Assembly (NCBI GenBank): GCA_020851395.1
Contig: JADZCW010000212.1
Span: forward strand, 1 to 14,369
Length of the DNA: 14,369 nt
Origin: Phycisphaeraceae bacterium
Lineage (GTDB): Bacteria; Planctomycetota; Phycisphaerae; Phycisphaerales; Phycisphaeraceae
Reading direction: 5' to 3'
The notes under the pieces were generated by a model. That model was not told the origin of the DNA and ran no database searches. It saw only the letters and a program-made list of their open reading frames with translations. Shown here piece by piece: positions 1 through 7,672 of this stretch (position 1 is its first letter; every line of letters starts with the position of its first letter). Made by a program: the position numbers and the translations under genes.

Positions 1-1239
1 GCGATCGTCCTGGGCAAGACGAACCTGCCCCAGCTCATGACGAGCTTCGAATCGGACAACCCGCTCTATGGCCGGACCAACAATCCGTGGAACCTCAAAC
101 GGTCCGCTGGGGGATCGACCAGCGGCGAGGGCGCGATCATCGCCTGTGGTGGCTCACCCCTGGGGCTGGGCAGCGACGGGGCGGGGAGCATCCGCCAGCC
201 GAGTCACGCCTGCGCTATCTGCGGGCTCAAGGCCACGCACGGGCGGTTCTCGATGCTCGGGCATGCCATTTTTGACGACGGGTCGACCTACACGCCTCAG
301 CAGGCGGGGCCGATGGCACGATGCGTGGATGACCTGGTGCTGGGCATGTCGGTCCTGGCTGCGGGCGGGTGGCGCGACGTGGACAAGCGGGTGGAGCACA
401 GCGACTGGCCTACCCAGATTCCCACGGACGTTCGGGGGATGCGGGTCGGTGTGTATGTGTGGGACGGGATCCTCGATCCCTCGCCGGCGATCCGGCGGGC
501 GGTGCGCGAAGCCGCGGAGGCGCTGTCCAGGGCTGGAGCGATCGTCGAATCGTTCACCTTGCCCGATCCGGCGCGGGCGGTGGCGGTGTTCTTCGCTTCG
601 GCCTTCGCACGGGGGCCGGAGCGGCTCAAGGAGTTCCTGGGCAAGGACAGGGTGGCCCCCTGTGCGGCGGCGTCGGTTCATCCCCTGGCGATGCGGCAGG
701 GCATCGCCTCCGCTCTGGCGGGGTGTCTGGACGTCCTGGGCCAGCGAAGGTTAGGCGTGCTCCTGCGCATCCTGCCCGACCCCCGGAAGCGAATCGAGGA
801 GGCGCGGGCTGAGCACGTGGCGTACCGGCAGTTCTTCCTCGAAGCGATGCGTCGGCAGCGACTTGACGCTGTGCTGGGGCCGACGACGGGCACGGTGGCG
901 CTGCCCCACGGCACAGCTAACATCGGGGCCTTCACGGGCATGTACACGGTGCTCTACAACGCCCTGGGCCTCCCGGCGGGGGTGGCGCCGGTGACGCGCG
1001 TCCGGCTGGGCGAGGAGAGCGACCGGCGGCCCGGCGTGGAGATCGTCGACCGGCTGATCCGCCGGAAGATCGAGCGAGGCAGCACAGGGATGCCCGTGGG
1101 CGTGCAGGTGGCGGGGCCGCCTTGGCGGGAGGACGTCGTGCTGGCGGTGATGCGGGCGATCGAGCGGGAGGTCCAGGCGAACGGCGACGCGGACTACCCG
1201 CGCGTGCCGATCGACCCGGTCAGGCCGACCGGTCGGTGA
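1..1239 (+). CDS. Amidase, amidase-signature family (5' end missing)
   Basis: Member of the amidase-signature hydrolases, which cleave amide bonds with a Ser-cisSer-Lys triad. The frame is open from base 1, so the gene begins before the window. The first residues read AIVLGKTNLP, typical of the region after the catalytic lysine, so the lysine itself lies off the left edge. The signature is present as GGSTSGEGA (codons 37-45), where family members usually have GGSSGGEGA, with the cis-serine encoded at 115-117. The nucleophile serine is in GSIRQPSH, encoded at 187-189, followed by GLKATHGRFS. The spacing and the NPLYGRTNNPW stretch resemble the fatty-acid-amide-hydrolase-like branch rather than GatA of the tRNA amidotransferase. 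The substrate cannot be told. About 412 residues are visible, so roughly 80-120 are probably missing. A hairpin followed by TATTTT overlaps the stop, so the gene probably ends a transcript. Confidence 0.9.
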   Translation, partial: AIVLGKTNLPQLMTSFESDNPLYGRTNNPWNLKRSAGGSTSGEGAIIACGGSPLGLGSDGAGSIRQPSHACAICGLKATHGRFSMLGHAIFDDGSTYTPQQAGPMARCVDDLVLGMSVLAAGGWRDVDKRVEHSDWPTQIPTDVRGMRVGVYVWDGILDPSPAIRRAVREAAEALSRAGAIVESFTLPDPARAVAVFFASAFARGPERLKEFLGKDRVAPCAAASVHPLAMRQGIASALAGCLDVLGQRRLGVLLRILPDPRKRIEEARAEHVAYRQFFLEAMRRQRLDAVLGPTTGTVALPHGTANIGAFTGMYTVLYNALGLPAGVAPVTRVRLGEESDRRPGVEIVDRLIRRKIERGSTGMPVGVQVAGPPWREDVVLAVMRAIEREVQANGDADYPRVPIDPVRPTGR

Positions 1240-1250
1240 CGGTCTATTTT
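1227..1250 (+). terminator. Likely intrinsic terminator of the amidase gene
   Basis: GACCG (1227-1231) pairs with CGGTC (1240-1244) across an 8-base loop holding the TGA stop, and TATTTT follows at once (1245-1250). The left arm also sits in a perfect 12-base palindrome, CCGACCGGTCGG (1225-1236), which would be an alternative fold. The stem is short at 5 bp, so strength is uncertain, but this is one of the few T-rich runs in the window and it lies exactly at a gene end. Confidence 0.45.
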
Positions 1251-1303
1251 CACCAATCTCACTTCCGGGGCGCCGTGTCGCTGGAATGCGGGCGTACGGC
1301 CGC

Positions 1304-1309
1304 TACACT
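1304..1309 (+). promoter_or_regulatory. Putative -10 box of carA (leaderless type)
   Basis: TACACT lies 9 bases before the ATG at 1319. A transcript begun about 7 bases downstream would have a leader of only a base or two. There is no Shine-Dalgarno before that ATG and no convincing -35 box. The box also argues against the in-frame ATG at 1286, which lies upstream of it. Confidence 0.45.
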
Positions 1310-1318
1310 ACCGTCCAT

Positions 1319-2563
1319 ATGGCGATCATCGACCACGCTCACGACGGCCCGGCCGCACGGCTGGCCCTGGAAGACGGCAGCCTGTTCAGAGGGCGCGCCT
1401 TCGGCGACCTGACGCCACGATCCATCGACGGCGAGGTGTGCTTCAACACGTCCATGACCGGCTATCAGGAGATCCTGACCGATCCGTCCTACCTGGGACA
1501 GATCGTGACGATGACGTATCCCCTGATCGGCAATTACGGCGTCAATCCCGAGGACCTCGAGTCGCGGCAGATCTTCGTGCGGGGCTTTATTGTCCGCGAG
1601 CTCTCCGACGCCGCGAGCAATTTTCGTGCGGATCAAAAACTCGAGACGTGGCTGGCCAGTCAGAACGTCACGGGCATCACGGGCATCGACACGCGAGCCC
1701 TGGTCCGCAAGCTCCGCACGACCGGGGCCATGGATGGGGTGCTGTCGACGGACAGCAAACTCAGTGACGCCGACCTGGTGGAGATGGCCAGGCAGTCGCC
1801 GGGCCTGCTCGACCGCGACATCGTCAAGGACGTGACCATCCGCCAACCGATGAGGTGGGACAAAGACCTGGGGACTTGGCGACCCATCCAGGGGCAGGTG
1901 CCCGCGCCCGATCGGCCATTCAACGTCGTGGCCATCGACTGCGGGGCCAAGCGGAACATTTTGCGCAACCTGGTGGACACCGGCTGCAACGTGACACTCG
2001 TGCCCTACGACACGCCCCCGGAAAAGATCCTCGAATACAAGCCGGACGGCCTGTTCGTGTCCAACGGACCGGGCGATCCGGACCCCGTGACGCCGACGAT
2101 CAACTCGCTGCGTCAACTCAAGGGCAAGGTGCCGATCTTCGGCATCTGCCTGGGGCTGCAACTGTTGGGTCTGGCCATGGGCGCCAACCGATTCAAGCTC
2201 AAGTTCGGCCACCGCGGCGGCAACCAACCGGTGCAGAACCTGCACACGCGGAAGGTCGAGATCACCAGCCAGAACCACGGATTCGGCATTGAGCTTGAGT
2301 CGTTGCGCAAGGTCGGCGGTGAGCCGACACACGTCAACCTTAATGACGGAACGCTCGAGGGCTTCCGCCACCCTGACATGCCGATCTTCGCCGTGCAGTA
2401 TCACCCCGAGGCCAGCCCCGGGCCACACGACGCACGGTATCTGTTCGACTGCTTCATCAACATGATGTCCTCGGGCCGCAGCCCGACCGGGCAGGAGATG
2501 GACGCCGCCCAACGGCAGCGCAACAGCGTCTCCTCGGTCGTGCACGCCGCGGCCGGCACGTGA
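1319..2563 (+). CDS. carA: Carbamoyl-phosphate synthase small (glutaminase) subunit
   Basis: Glutamine-hydrolysing subunit of carbamoyl-phosphate synthase. It passes ammonia to the large subunit CarB for carbamoyl phosphate, which feeds arginine and pyrimidine synthesis in the cytoplasm. The 414-residue product is slightly longer than the usual 360-390. The N-terminal half shows the CarA-specific domain (LEDGSLFRGRAFG, FNTSMTGYQEILTDPSY, YGVNPEDLES). The C-terminal half is a class I glutamine amidotransferase: nucleophile Cys277 in GICLGLQLLG, then QNHGFGIE, and His362-Pro-Glu364 in QYHPEASPGPHD, so the triad is complete. Start 1319 is chosen because homology begins at MAIIDH and a -10 box sits just upstream. 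An in-frame ATG at 1286 would add 11 residues. carB is not in the window. speA follows after 40 bases with no terminator seen, so the two are probably co-transcribed. Confidence 0.96.
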   Translation: MAIIDHAHDGPAARLALEDGSLFRGRAFGDLTPRSIDGEVCFNTSMTGYQEILTDPSYLGQIVTMTYPLIGNYGVNPEDLESRQIFVRGFIVRELSDAASNFRADQKLETWLASQNVTGITGIDTRALVRKLRTTGAMDGVLSTDSKLSDADLVEMARQSPGLLDRDIVKDVTIRQPMRWDKDLGTWRPIQGQVPAPDRPFNVVAIDCGAKRNILRNLVDTGCNVTLVPYDTPPEKILEYKPDGLFVSNGPGDPDPVTPTINSLRQLKGKVPIFGICLGLQLLGLAMGANRFKLKFGHRGGNQPVQNLHTRKVEITSQNHGFGIELESLRKVGGEPTHVNLNDGTLEGFRHPDMPIFAVQYHPEASPGPHDARYLFDCFINMMSSGRSPTGQEMDAAQRQRNSVSSVVHAAAGT

Positions 2564-2589
2564 CCGGTCCCTAGCATCCCCTGAAGAAC

Positions 2590-2596
2590 GAGGTGG
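2590..2596 (+). promoter_or_regulatory. Shine-Dalgarno site that sets the TTG start of speA
   Basis: GAGGTGG lies 7 bases before the TTG at 2604. It is the best ribosome binding site near this gene end and supports TTG as the start. No ATG is in frame nearby. Confidence 0.6.
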
Positions 2597-2603
2597 TAAG
2601 GAA

Positions 2604-4631
2604 TTGACGCAAACGTACAGCCCGAGCGGAGAGACACTCACCGAGCCGTCCGGCAACGGACAATCGCACAAGAACACGACCCAATGGTCCGTCGCGGACT
2701 CGGCCGCGTTGTACGGGATCGATAGCTGGGGGCACCGCTACTACTCGATCAACGACAAGGGCCACGTCGCCGTGCACCCCACGGCTGACCCGACCCGCAG
2801 CATTGATCTGAAGGAACTGGTCGACGAGCTGGATCAGCGCGGGATCCTCTCGCCGATCCTGGTGCGCTTCGGCGACATCCTCCGGCACCGCCTGGGCGAG
2901 CTGCACGACGCCTTCGCCGGGGCGATTAGGGAATTCAACTACCAGGGCGGGTACCACTGCGTGTACCCGATCAAGGTCAACCAGCAGCGGCAGGTGGTCG
3001 AGGAGATCCTGCGCTGGGGCAATCAGTACGGCTTCGGCGTCGAGGCGGGCAGCAAGCCCGAGCTCCTGGCGGTGATGGCGATGGTCGAGGACGACCGCAC
3101 GCCGATCATCTGCAACGGGTTCAAGGACGCGGAGTTCATCGAGGGGGTGATCCTGGCGGCGAAGATGGGCAAGCGGATCATCCCGGTGGTCGAGAAGTTC
3201 AGCGAGCTGCAGTTGATCGTCAAGTACGCCAAGCTGCACAACGTCAAGCCCACGATCGGGGTGCGGGTCAAGCTCGCGGCCCGCGGCGCGGGACGATGGG
3301 AGGGGTCGGGAGGCGTCAAGTCCAAGTTCGGGCTGACGGTGGCGCAGATCCTGCACGCGCTGGCGTACCTGCGCGAGGAGGGCATGGAGGAAGCGCTGCA
3401 GCTCCTGCACTATCACCTGGGCAGTCAGATCTCGGACATCCACCAGGTCAAGAAGGCGATCACCGAGGCATCGCGCGTGTACGTCGAGCTCTGCCGGGAG
3501 GGGGCGAACCTTCAGTACCTGGACGTCGGTGGCGGCCTGGGCGTGGACTACGACGGGACGAAGACCAGTTCGTCCTCGAGCGTGAATTACTCGATGCAGG
3601 AGTACGCCAACGACGTGGTCTTCTTCCTGCGGCAGGTGTGCGACAAGGCCGGGGTCAAGCACCCGACGATCATGAGCGAGAGCGGGCGGGCGATCGTCTC
3701 GTACTTCAGCGTGCTGGTCTTCGACGTGGTGGGGTCGAGCAGCCTGGTCGATGAGGACGGGCTGGACCTGTCGCTCTCGGACGAGGACGCGCGCAAGCTG
3801 CCCGAGCCGGTGCGGAACCTGGTCGACGCCTACCGCGGCATCTCGGGCAAGACACTCCGCGAGGACTACCACGACGCGGAGATGGCCTGGGAGCAGACGC
3901 TCAACCTCTTCAACCTCGGCTACTGTACGCTGAGCCATCGAGCGCTGGCTGAGCGGCTCTACTTCGCGATCTGCGGCAAGGCGCTGCAGATCCTGCGTGA
4001 TTCGGACTCGATCCCCAAGGAGTTCGCCCACCTCGAGCAGACGCTGGCGGAGACGTACTTCTGCAATCTCTCGATCTTCCAGTCGATCCCGGACTCCTGG
4101 GCCATCGGGCAGATCTTCCCGATCATGCCCATCCACCGGCTGGGTGAGCGGCCGGAACACCGGGCCATCCTGGCGGACATGACCTGCGACTCGGACGGGA
4201 AGGTCGATCGCTTCATCAGCCCGAGCGGCGTGCGCAGGGTCATCGACCTGCACGGGCTTCGTGTCGTCATCGACGACAACGGCAACAGCCCGGGCAACAG
4301 CGCCACGCCGACCGAGCCGTATTACCTGGCGGCCTTCATGGTCGGGGCGTACCAGGAGATCCTCGGCGACCTGCACAACCTCTTCGGCGACACGCACGCG
4401 GTGCACGTCTCGCTGGCGGATGACGGCAAGCCGATGATCGAGGAGCTTGTCGAGGGCAACTCGGTCCGCGAGGTGCTCGAGTACGTGCAGTTCTCGGCCG
4501 ACCAGCTCAAGCGGACGATGCGCCAGCGCGTCGAGCGGGCGGTGCGCGAGGACCGGATGACGATCGCGGAGTCCCGGCAGCTTCTGGCGTTCTATGAGTC
4601 GGGGCTGGAGGGGTACACGTACCTGGAGTAG
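2604..4631 (+). CDS. speA: Biosynthetic arginine decarboxylase
   Basis: PLP-dependent fold-III decarboxylase that converts arginine to agmatine and CO2, the first step of putrescine and spermidine synthesis by the agmatine route. At 675 residues it is close to the E. coli enzyme (about 658). Visible motifs include the PLP lysine, Lys124 in YHCVYPIKVNQQRQ; FGVEAGSKPEL; the HYHLGSQI stretch of the barrel; the glycine-rich phosphate-binding LDVGGGLGVDYDG; the SESGRAIV strand; and the second-subunit active-site cysteine, Cys528 in MTCDSDGKVDRF. The C-terminus ends in YLE. The start is TTG behind GAGGTGG; residues 1-30 are Ser/Thr/Asn-rich and not conserved. It lies 40 bases after carA, so an arginine/polyamine transcript is plausible. 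No speB or agmatine deiminase is in view. Confidence 0.96.
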   Translation: MTQTYSPSGETLTEPSGNGQSHKNTTQWSVADSAALYGIDSWGHRYYSINDKGHVAVHPTADPTRSIDLKELVDELDQRGILSPILVRFGDILRHRLGELHDAFAGAIREFNYQGGYHCVYPIKVNQQRQVVEEILRWGNQYGFGVEAGSKPELLAVMAMVEDDRTPIICNGFKDAEFIEGVILAAKMGKRIIPVVEKFSELQLIVKYAKLHNVKPTIGVRVKLAARGAGRWEGSGGVKSKFGLTVAQILHALAYLREEGMEEALQLLHYHLGSQISDIHQVKKAITEASRVYVELCREGANLQYLDVGGGLGVDYDGTKTSSSSSVNYSMQEYANDVVFFLRQVCDKAGVKHPTIMSESGRAIVSYFSVLVFDVVGSSSLVDEDGLDLSLSDEDARKLPEPVRNLVDAYRGISGKTLREDYHDAEMAWEQTLNLFNLGYCTLSHRALAERLYFAICGKALQILRDSDSIPKEFAHLEQTLAETYFCNLSIFQSIPDSWAIGQIFPIMPIHRLGERPEHRAILADMTCDSDGKVDRFISPSGVRRVIDLHGLRVVIDDNGNSPGNSATPTEPYYLAAFMVGAYQEILGDLHNLFGDTHAVHVSLADDGKPMIEELVEGNSVREVLEYVQFSADQLKRTMRQRVERAVREDRMTIAESRQLLAFYESGLEGYTYLE

Positions 4632-4650
4632 GGGTTGGGTTTGGGGGCGA

Positions 4651-4661
4651 TGTGATATTCT
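4651..4661 (+). promoter_or_regulatory. Extended -10 promoter of the ASCH gene (leaderless type)
   Basis: TGATATTCT (TG at 4653-4654, TATTCT at 4656-4661) is a good extended -10 element. Six bases separate it from the ATG at 4668, so transcription would start at or next to the A of the start codon. No Shine-Dalgarno is present. TTGGGT at 4635-4640 is a weak -35 candidate with a short 15-base spacer. Confidence 0.55.
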
Positions 4662-4667
4662 GCTTGC

Positions 4668-5384
4668 ATGCCCGTGCATGTGGCCATCTTGCGCTTGCCA
4701 TACCTCAACGCGATCCTCGAGGGGCACAAGACCGTCGAGAGCCGGCTGACGCGCGGGCCGTTGGCACCATACCGGCGGGTGGAGACGGGCCAGACGATCT
4801 ACCTCAAGCAGTCGTGCGGACCGGTTCTCGGGACGGCCGTGGCGGGACGGGTGATGTTCTTCGAGGAGCTGACGCCGACGGGCGTGCGGGCGATCCGGCG
4901 GGATTACGGCGGGCTGATCGGCGGCGATGACGCGTACTGGAAGCTCAAGGCGTCGAGCCGGTACGCCACGCTCATCTGGCTGACGCACGTCAGGCCCGTG
5001 ACGGCGTCGACCGCTCTGCCGCGGATCCCGCGATCGCAGGGCGTGGCGTGGTGGGTGCTGCCGGACCTGCCCCGGCCGCGGAAGCGTGGCGAGAAGGCCG
5101 ACACGCTCTGCGTGCCCATCACCGATGGGGCGATCCGCAACGGCTACCTGAGGCTGCCGGACAGAATGCTCGGAGGACGGCAAGTCGAGCGATGCAGGTT
5201 CATCCTTCCCGGCGGCGAGCGGGTGGACACCCGCCGGCACCACAGCGGCCTGATCCAGTGGCGAAGGTGGCGTGATCTCTACCGCCGACACGAGGTGCTG
5301 CCCGGCGACAGCGTGCGTCTGACGCCGCTGGCCGAGGGGGACGTGCCGACGTATCGTGTGAGCTTCGTCACACGCGGCGAGTGA
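4668..5384 (+). CDS. ASCH-domain protein with C-terminal barrel-like domain
   Basis: The first ~110 of 238 residues look like an ASCH domain, a PUA-like fold that binds RNA or modified nucleotides. They carry the family's GxKxxExR motif as GHKTVESR (19-26), then a basic loop, GQTIYLKQSCGP, and the strand VAGRVMFFEEL. A proline/arginine-rich linker (117-145) leads to a second domain (about 146-236) with VPITDGAIRNGYLRLPDRM, an IQWRRWRDLYRRHEVLPGD helix-and-turn, and SVRLTPL. That pattern resembles the B3/EcoRII-N type DNA-binding pseudobarrel (trp-containing helix, then L..GD.v.l), but this is my inference. The product is rich in Arg and likely binds nucleic acid; no catalytic residues are evident. 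It has its own -10 box, and nadC starts 7 bases after its stop, so the two probably share a transcript. Function is unknown. Confidence 0.8.
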   Translation: MPVHVAILRLPYLNAILEGHKTVESRLTRGPLAPYRRVETGQTIYLKQSCGPVLGTAVAGRVMFFEELTPTGVRAIRRDYGGLIGGDDAYWKLKASSRYATLIWLTHVRPVTASTALPRIPRSQGVAWWVLPDLPRPRKRGEKADTLCVPITDGAIRNGYLRLPDRMLGGRQVERCRFILPGGERVDTRRHHSGLIQWRRWRDLYRRHEVLPGDSVRLTPLAEGDVPTYRVSFVTRGE

Positions 5385-5391
5385 CACGGAC

Positions 5392-6297
5392 ATGCCCGAC
5401 CTGTGGTCTTACATCACGCGCGACGACCTGGCGTCGCTGCTCCGTCAGGCCCGGCAGGAGGACCTGGGGCCGGCGGGGATTGATGTCACCAGCGAGCTGG
5501 TCGTCGACGCCCATCAGCGGGCGACGGCTGTCTTTCAGGCCCGCCAGGGGGGCGTCCTGGCGGGGGCGGCGATCGTTCCCGAGATTGTCGAGCGGTACGA
5601 CAAGGCCGTGACGTTGACGACGCATCGGGAGGATGGGCAGGTGCTCGCGTCGGCGAATAGGATCGCCACGCTGGACGGTCCCCTGCGGAGCATCCTGGCC
5701 ATCGAGCGGGTGGCGCTCAATTTCATGACGCACCTTAGCGGCATCGCCACGCTGACGAACCGGTTTGTCACGCTCATCGCGGGGACGAAGGCGCGGATCA
5801 TCGACACGCGTAAGACGCTGCCGGGGCTGCGGGCGTTGCAGAAATACGCCGTGGTCTGCGGCGGTGGGGCGAACCATCGGATGGGGCTCTACGATGCGGT
5901 GCTGGTCAAGGACAACCACATCGCCCACCTCTCGACGCGGGGGATCGAGGATGCGGCCAGGCAACTGGCGGCGATGGCGGCGAAGCGATCTCCGCGGCCG
6001 AGGTTCGTGGAGATCGAGGTCGACGCGCTGGACCAGCTCGCGGCGGTGCTGCGTGCGGCGCGGGATGGCGGGATCGACCGCGTCCTCTTGGACAACATGC
6101 CCCCGGAAGTGCTCAAACAGGCCGTGGCGATGCGTGACAAGACCGCGCCCAAGGTGCTGCTCGAGGCCAGCGGGGGCGTGCGACTGGAGACCGTGCGGGC
6201 GATCGCCGAGGCGGGGGTGGACCTGATCTCGATCGGGGCGTTGACGCACTCGGCCCCGTCGCTGGACATCGGGTTGGACATCGACCGGCAGGCGTGA
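5392..6297 (+). CDS. nadC: Nicotinate-nucleotide pyrophosphorylase (quinolinate phosphoribosyltransferase)
   Basis: Converts quinolinate and PRPP to nicotinate mononucleotide, CO2 and pyrophosphate, the step where de novo NAD synthesis joins the salvage route. The 301 residues fit the family's usual 280-300. The N-terminal open-faced domain has EDLGPAGIDVTSELV. The core has ILAIERVALNFMTHLSGIAT; the PRPP and quinolinate site DTRKTLPGLRALQKYAV; GGGANHRMGLYDAVLVKDNH with the catalytic lysine; VEIEVD; LLDNMPPE; LLEASGGVRLETV; and the terminal phosphate-binding GVDLISIGALTHSAP. Everything needed for activity is present. nadA and nadB are not in the window. The ATG follows the ASCH stop by 7 bases with only a weak GAG as ribosome binding site, so translational coupling is likely. 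The gene converges on the aminotransferase. Confidence 0.97.
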   Translation: MPDLWSYITRDDLASLLRQARQEDLGPAGIDVTSELVVDAHQRATAVFQARQGGVLAGAAIVPEIVERYDKAVTLTTHREDGQVLASANRIATLDGPLRSILAIERVALNFMTHLSGIATLTNRFVTLIAGTKARIIDTRKTLPGLRALQKYAVVCGGGANHRMGLYDAVLVKDNHIAHLSTRGIEDAARQLAAMAAKRSPRPRFVEIEVDALDQLAAVLRAARDGGIDRVLLDNMPPEVLKQAVAMRDKTAPKVLLEASGGVRLETVRAIAEAGVDLISIGALTHSAPSLDIGLDIDRQA

Positions 6298-6313
6298 TCC
6301 ATCCTGTCGGCAC

Positions 6314-6330
6314 GCGGATCTTCGATCCGC
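6314..6330. terminator. Hairpin between convergent nadC and aminotransferase genes
   Basis: GCGGATC (6314-6320) and GATCCGC (6324-6330) form a perfect 7-bp stem with a TTC loop, in the 35-base gap between two convergent stop codons. It begins two bases after the aminotransferase stop. Neither side has a T-run, so it would be a bidirectional, U-poor terminator or a 3'-end stabiliser. Confidence 0.5.
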
Positions 6331-6332
6331 CG

Positions 6333-7505
6333 CTAAACGCTCGCCAACTCCACGAGGATGTCCAGTCCGCGGGCGAGTTTTTCGTCGCTGGTGGCGTAGC
6401 TGATGCGGAAGTGGGTGTCGCGCTCGGAGAAGACGTGGCCGGGGATGATCACCACGCCGCGGGCGATGGCCTTTTCCACGAACTGGCTGGCGGTCAGGCC
6501 GAGCTTCTGCGGCACCTTGGGGAAGGCGTAGAACGCCCCGTCGGGGGTGACCAGATCGAATGTGCCGCTGAGTTTCTCGACGACCATGTCGCGCTTGCGG
6601 CGGTAGGCGGCGACGTGCTCGGACATGTCCACGTCCATCGCCAGCACGCCGGCCACCTGCACCATCGAGGGGGCACAGACGAACGAGTACTGCTGGAGCT
6701 TGGTCATCTGCTCGATCAGTGCCCTGGGGCCGACGACGTAGCCCAGGCGCCAGCCGGTCATGGCGTAGGTCTTGGAGAAGCCGCGCATCAGGAGCATCTG
6801 GTCAGAGTAGGCTGCGGGGGTGGGGCAGGCGACCAGGCCGGTGTGGGGGCGGGGCGTCTTTTCGTGGCAGAACTCGTCGTAGATCTCGTCGCTGAGCAGG
6901 AGCAGGTTGTGGTACTTGGCCAGGTCGGCCATCGCCTTGCAGTCGGCCTCGGAGCTGACCACGCCGGTGGGGTTCGAGGGGCTGTTGAACAGGAGCATCC
7001 GGGTCCGCGGCGTGACCAGCGGCTCGACCCTGGCGGGGGTGAGGCGGAAATCGGGGTAGGTGTCGACGTACACCGGCCTGGCCCCGACGAGCGTGACGAG
7101 GTGCTTGTACATCACGAAGTAGGGGTCGGCGAGGATGACCTCGTCGCCGGGGTTGAGGCAGGCCATGAACGCCAGCAGCAGGCCGCCGGAGACGCCGGAG
7201 GTGATCAAGACCTGGCTGTCACCACCTTGGGCCGTGAGCGTCCAGTTCGGCAGCTCGCGGGCCATGCTCTGGCCGATGCGCTGGTGCAGCTCAGCGATGC
7301 CCTGGGTGACGGTGTAGGAATTGAGGCCGCGGGCGATGGCGTTGGCGGCCGCCTGCTTGATCGGCTCGGGGACGTCGAAGTCGGGCTGGCCGATCGAGAG
7401 GTTGATCGGGTCCTTGAGCTGGCGGGCGAGCTCGAAGACCTTGCGGATGCCCGAGGCCTCGATGCCCCGGACACGGTCGGCGATGAAGCGGTCGGGGTTG
7501 AGCAT
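6333..7505 (-). CDS. Class I/II pyridoxal-phosphate aminotransferase, aspartate aminotransferase-like
   Basis: Fold-type I PLP aminotransferase, 390 residues, which is the normal length. It shows the N-terminal INLSIGQPDFDVPEPI and the YTVTQGIAELHQRI stretch; the cofactor phosphate region ITSGVSGGLLLAF; the pyridine-ring contacts in LLFNSPSNPTGVV and LLLLSDEIYDEF; the Schiff-base lysine Lys245 in GFSKTYAMTGWRLGYVVGP; and near the end the carboxylate-binding arginine in FRISYATSDE. This pattern fits the broad aspartate/alanine/N-succinyl-diaminopimelate group (AspC/AatA/DapL-like). The true amino donor cannot be fixed from sequence alone, so no symbol is given. It may supply aspartate for the NAD and threonine/methionine routes also seen here. 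The start at 7505 has no Shine-Dalgarno. An extended -10 (TGATATCCT) lies 46 bases upstream, inside the loop of an inverted repeat. Confidence 0.92.
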   Translation of the reverse strand: MLNPDRFIADRVRGIEASGIRKVFELARQLKDPINLSIGQPDFDVPEPIKQAAANAIARGLNSYTVTQGIAELHQRIGQSMARELPNWTLTAQGGDSQVLITSGVSGGLLLAFMACLNPGDEVILADPYFVMYKHLVTLVGARPVYVDTYPDFRLTPARVEPLVTPRTRMLLFNSPSNPTGVVSSEADCKAMADLAKYHNLLLLSDEIYDEFCHEKTPRPHTGLVACPTPAAYSDQMLLMRGFSKTYAMTGWRLGYVVGPRALIEQMTKLQQYSFVCAPSMVQVAGVLAMDVDMSEHVAAYRRKRDMVVEKLSGTFDLVTPDGAFYAFPKVPQKLGLTASQFVEKAIARGVVIIPGHVFSERDTHFRISYATSDEKLARGLDILVELASV

Positions 7506-7507
7506 GG

Positions 7508-7594
7508 ATGGGGCACGGGGTACGGGGGTAGCGAGACCAATGAACGTGGGCAGGATATCAGGCGCCTACGCCATACCCTGTACCCTATACCCAT
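7508..7594. repeat. REP-like GGGTAC-rich imperfect inverted repeat
   Basis: The left arm (7508-7533) and the right arm (about 7569-7594) are imperfect reverse complements. Read in the same sense they are ATGGGgcacGGGGTACgGG and ATGGGtataGGGTACaGGG, both ending ...GCG. The right arm on the plus strand is a run of ATACCC/GTACCC/ATACCC units, unlike the surrounding sequence. Directly beside it is a small perfect hairpin, TCGATC-AAAA-GATCGA (7594-7609). Together they look like a palindromic intergenic repeat of the REP/BIME or small MITE kind. The 34-base centre holds the putative promoter of the aminotransferase gene. Confidence 0.55.
7552..7560 (-). promoter_or_regulatory. Extended -10 promoter of the aminotransferase gene
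   Basis: On the minus strand the bases read TGATATCCT, a full TGn extended -10 (TATCCT at 7557-7552). It gives a leader of about 40 bases before the ATG at 7505. No good -35 is seen, which is usual for extended -10 promoters. The element lies in the loop of the inverted repeat at 7508-7594. Confidence 0.4.
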
Positions 7595-7672
7595 CGATCA
7601 AAAGATCGACGCCCACCGGCCCATCAACGTCGCGGACGGCGGGCACGCTCATCCAACGCGGCCACGTCGCGA

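Noticed and set aside
1286..1318. Upstream in-frame ATG for carA
   Set aside because: It lies before the putative -10 box, has no Shine-Dalgarno, and the added residues do not match the family N-terminus.
2571..5393. Very long open frame of 940 codons on the minus strand opposite speA and the ASCH gene
   Set aside because: It is antisense to two clearly real genes and has a repetitive Arg/Val/Asp/His/Leu composition with no family motif. Such frames arise when the sense strand has strong G/C at third codon positions.
7627..7671. Repeated ACGTCGCG octamer in the gap after the small basic protein gene
   Set aside because: Two direct copies of a GC-rich octamer are expected by chance here, and they form no hairpin or array.
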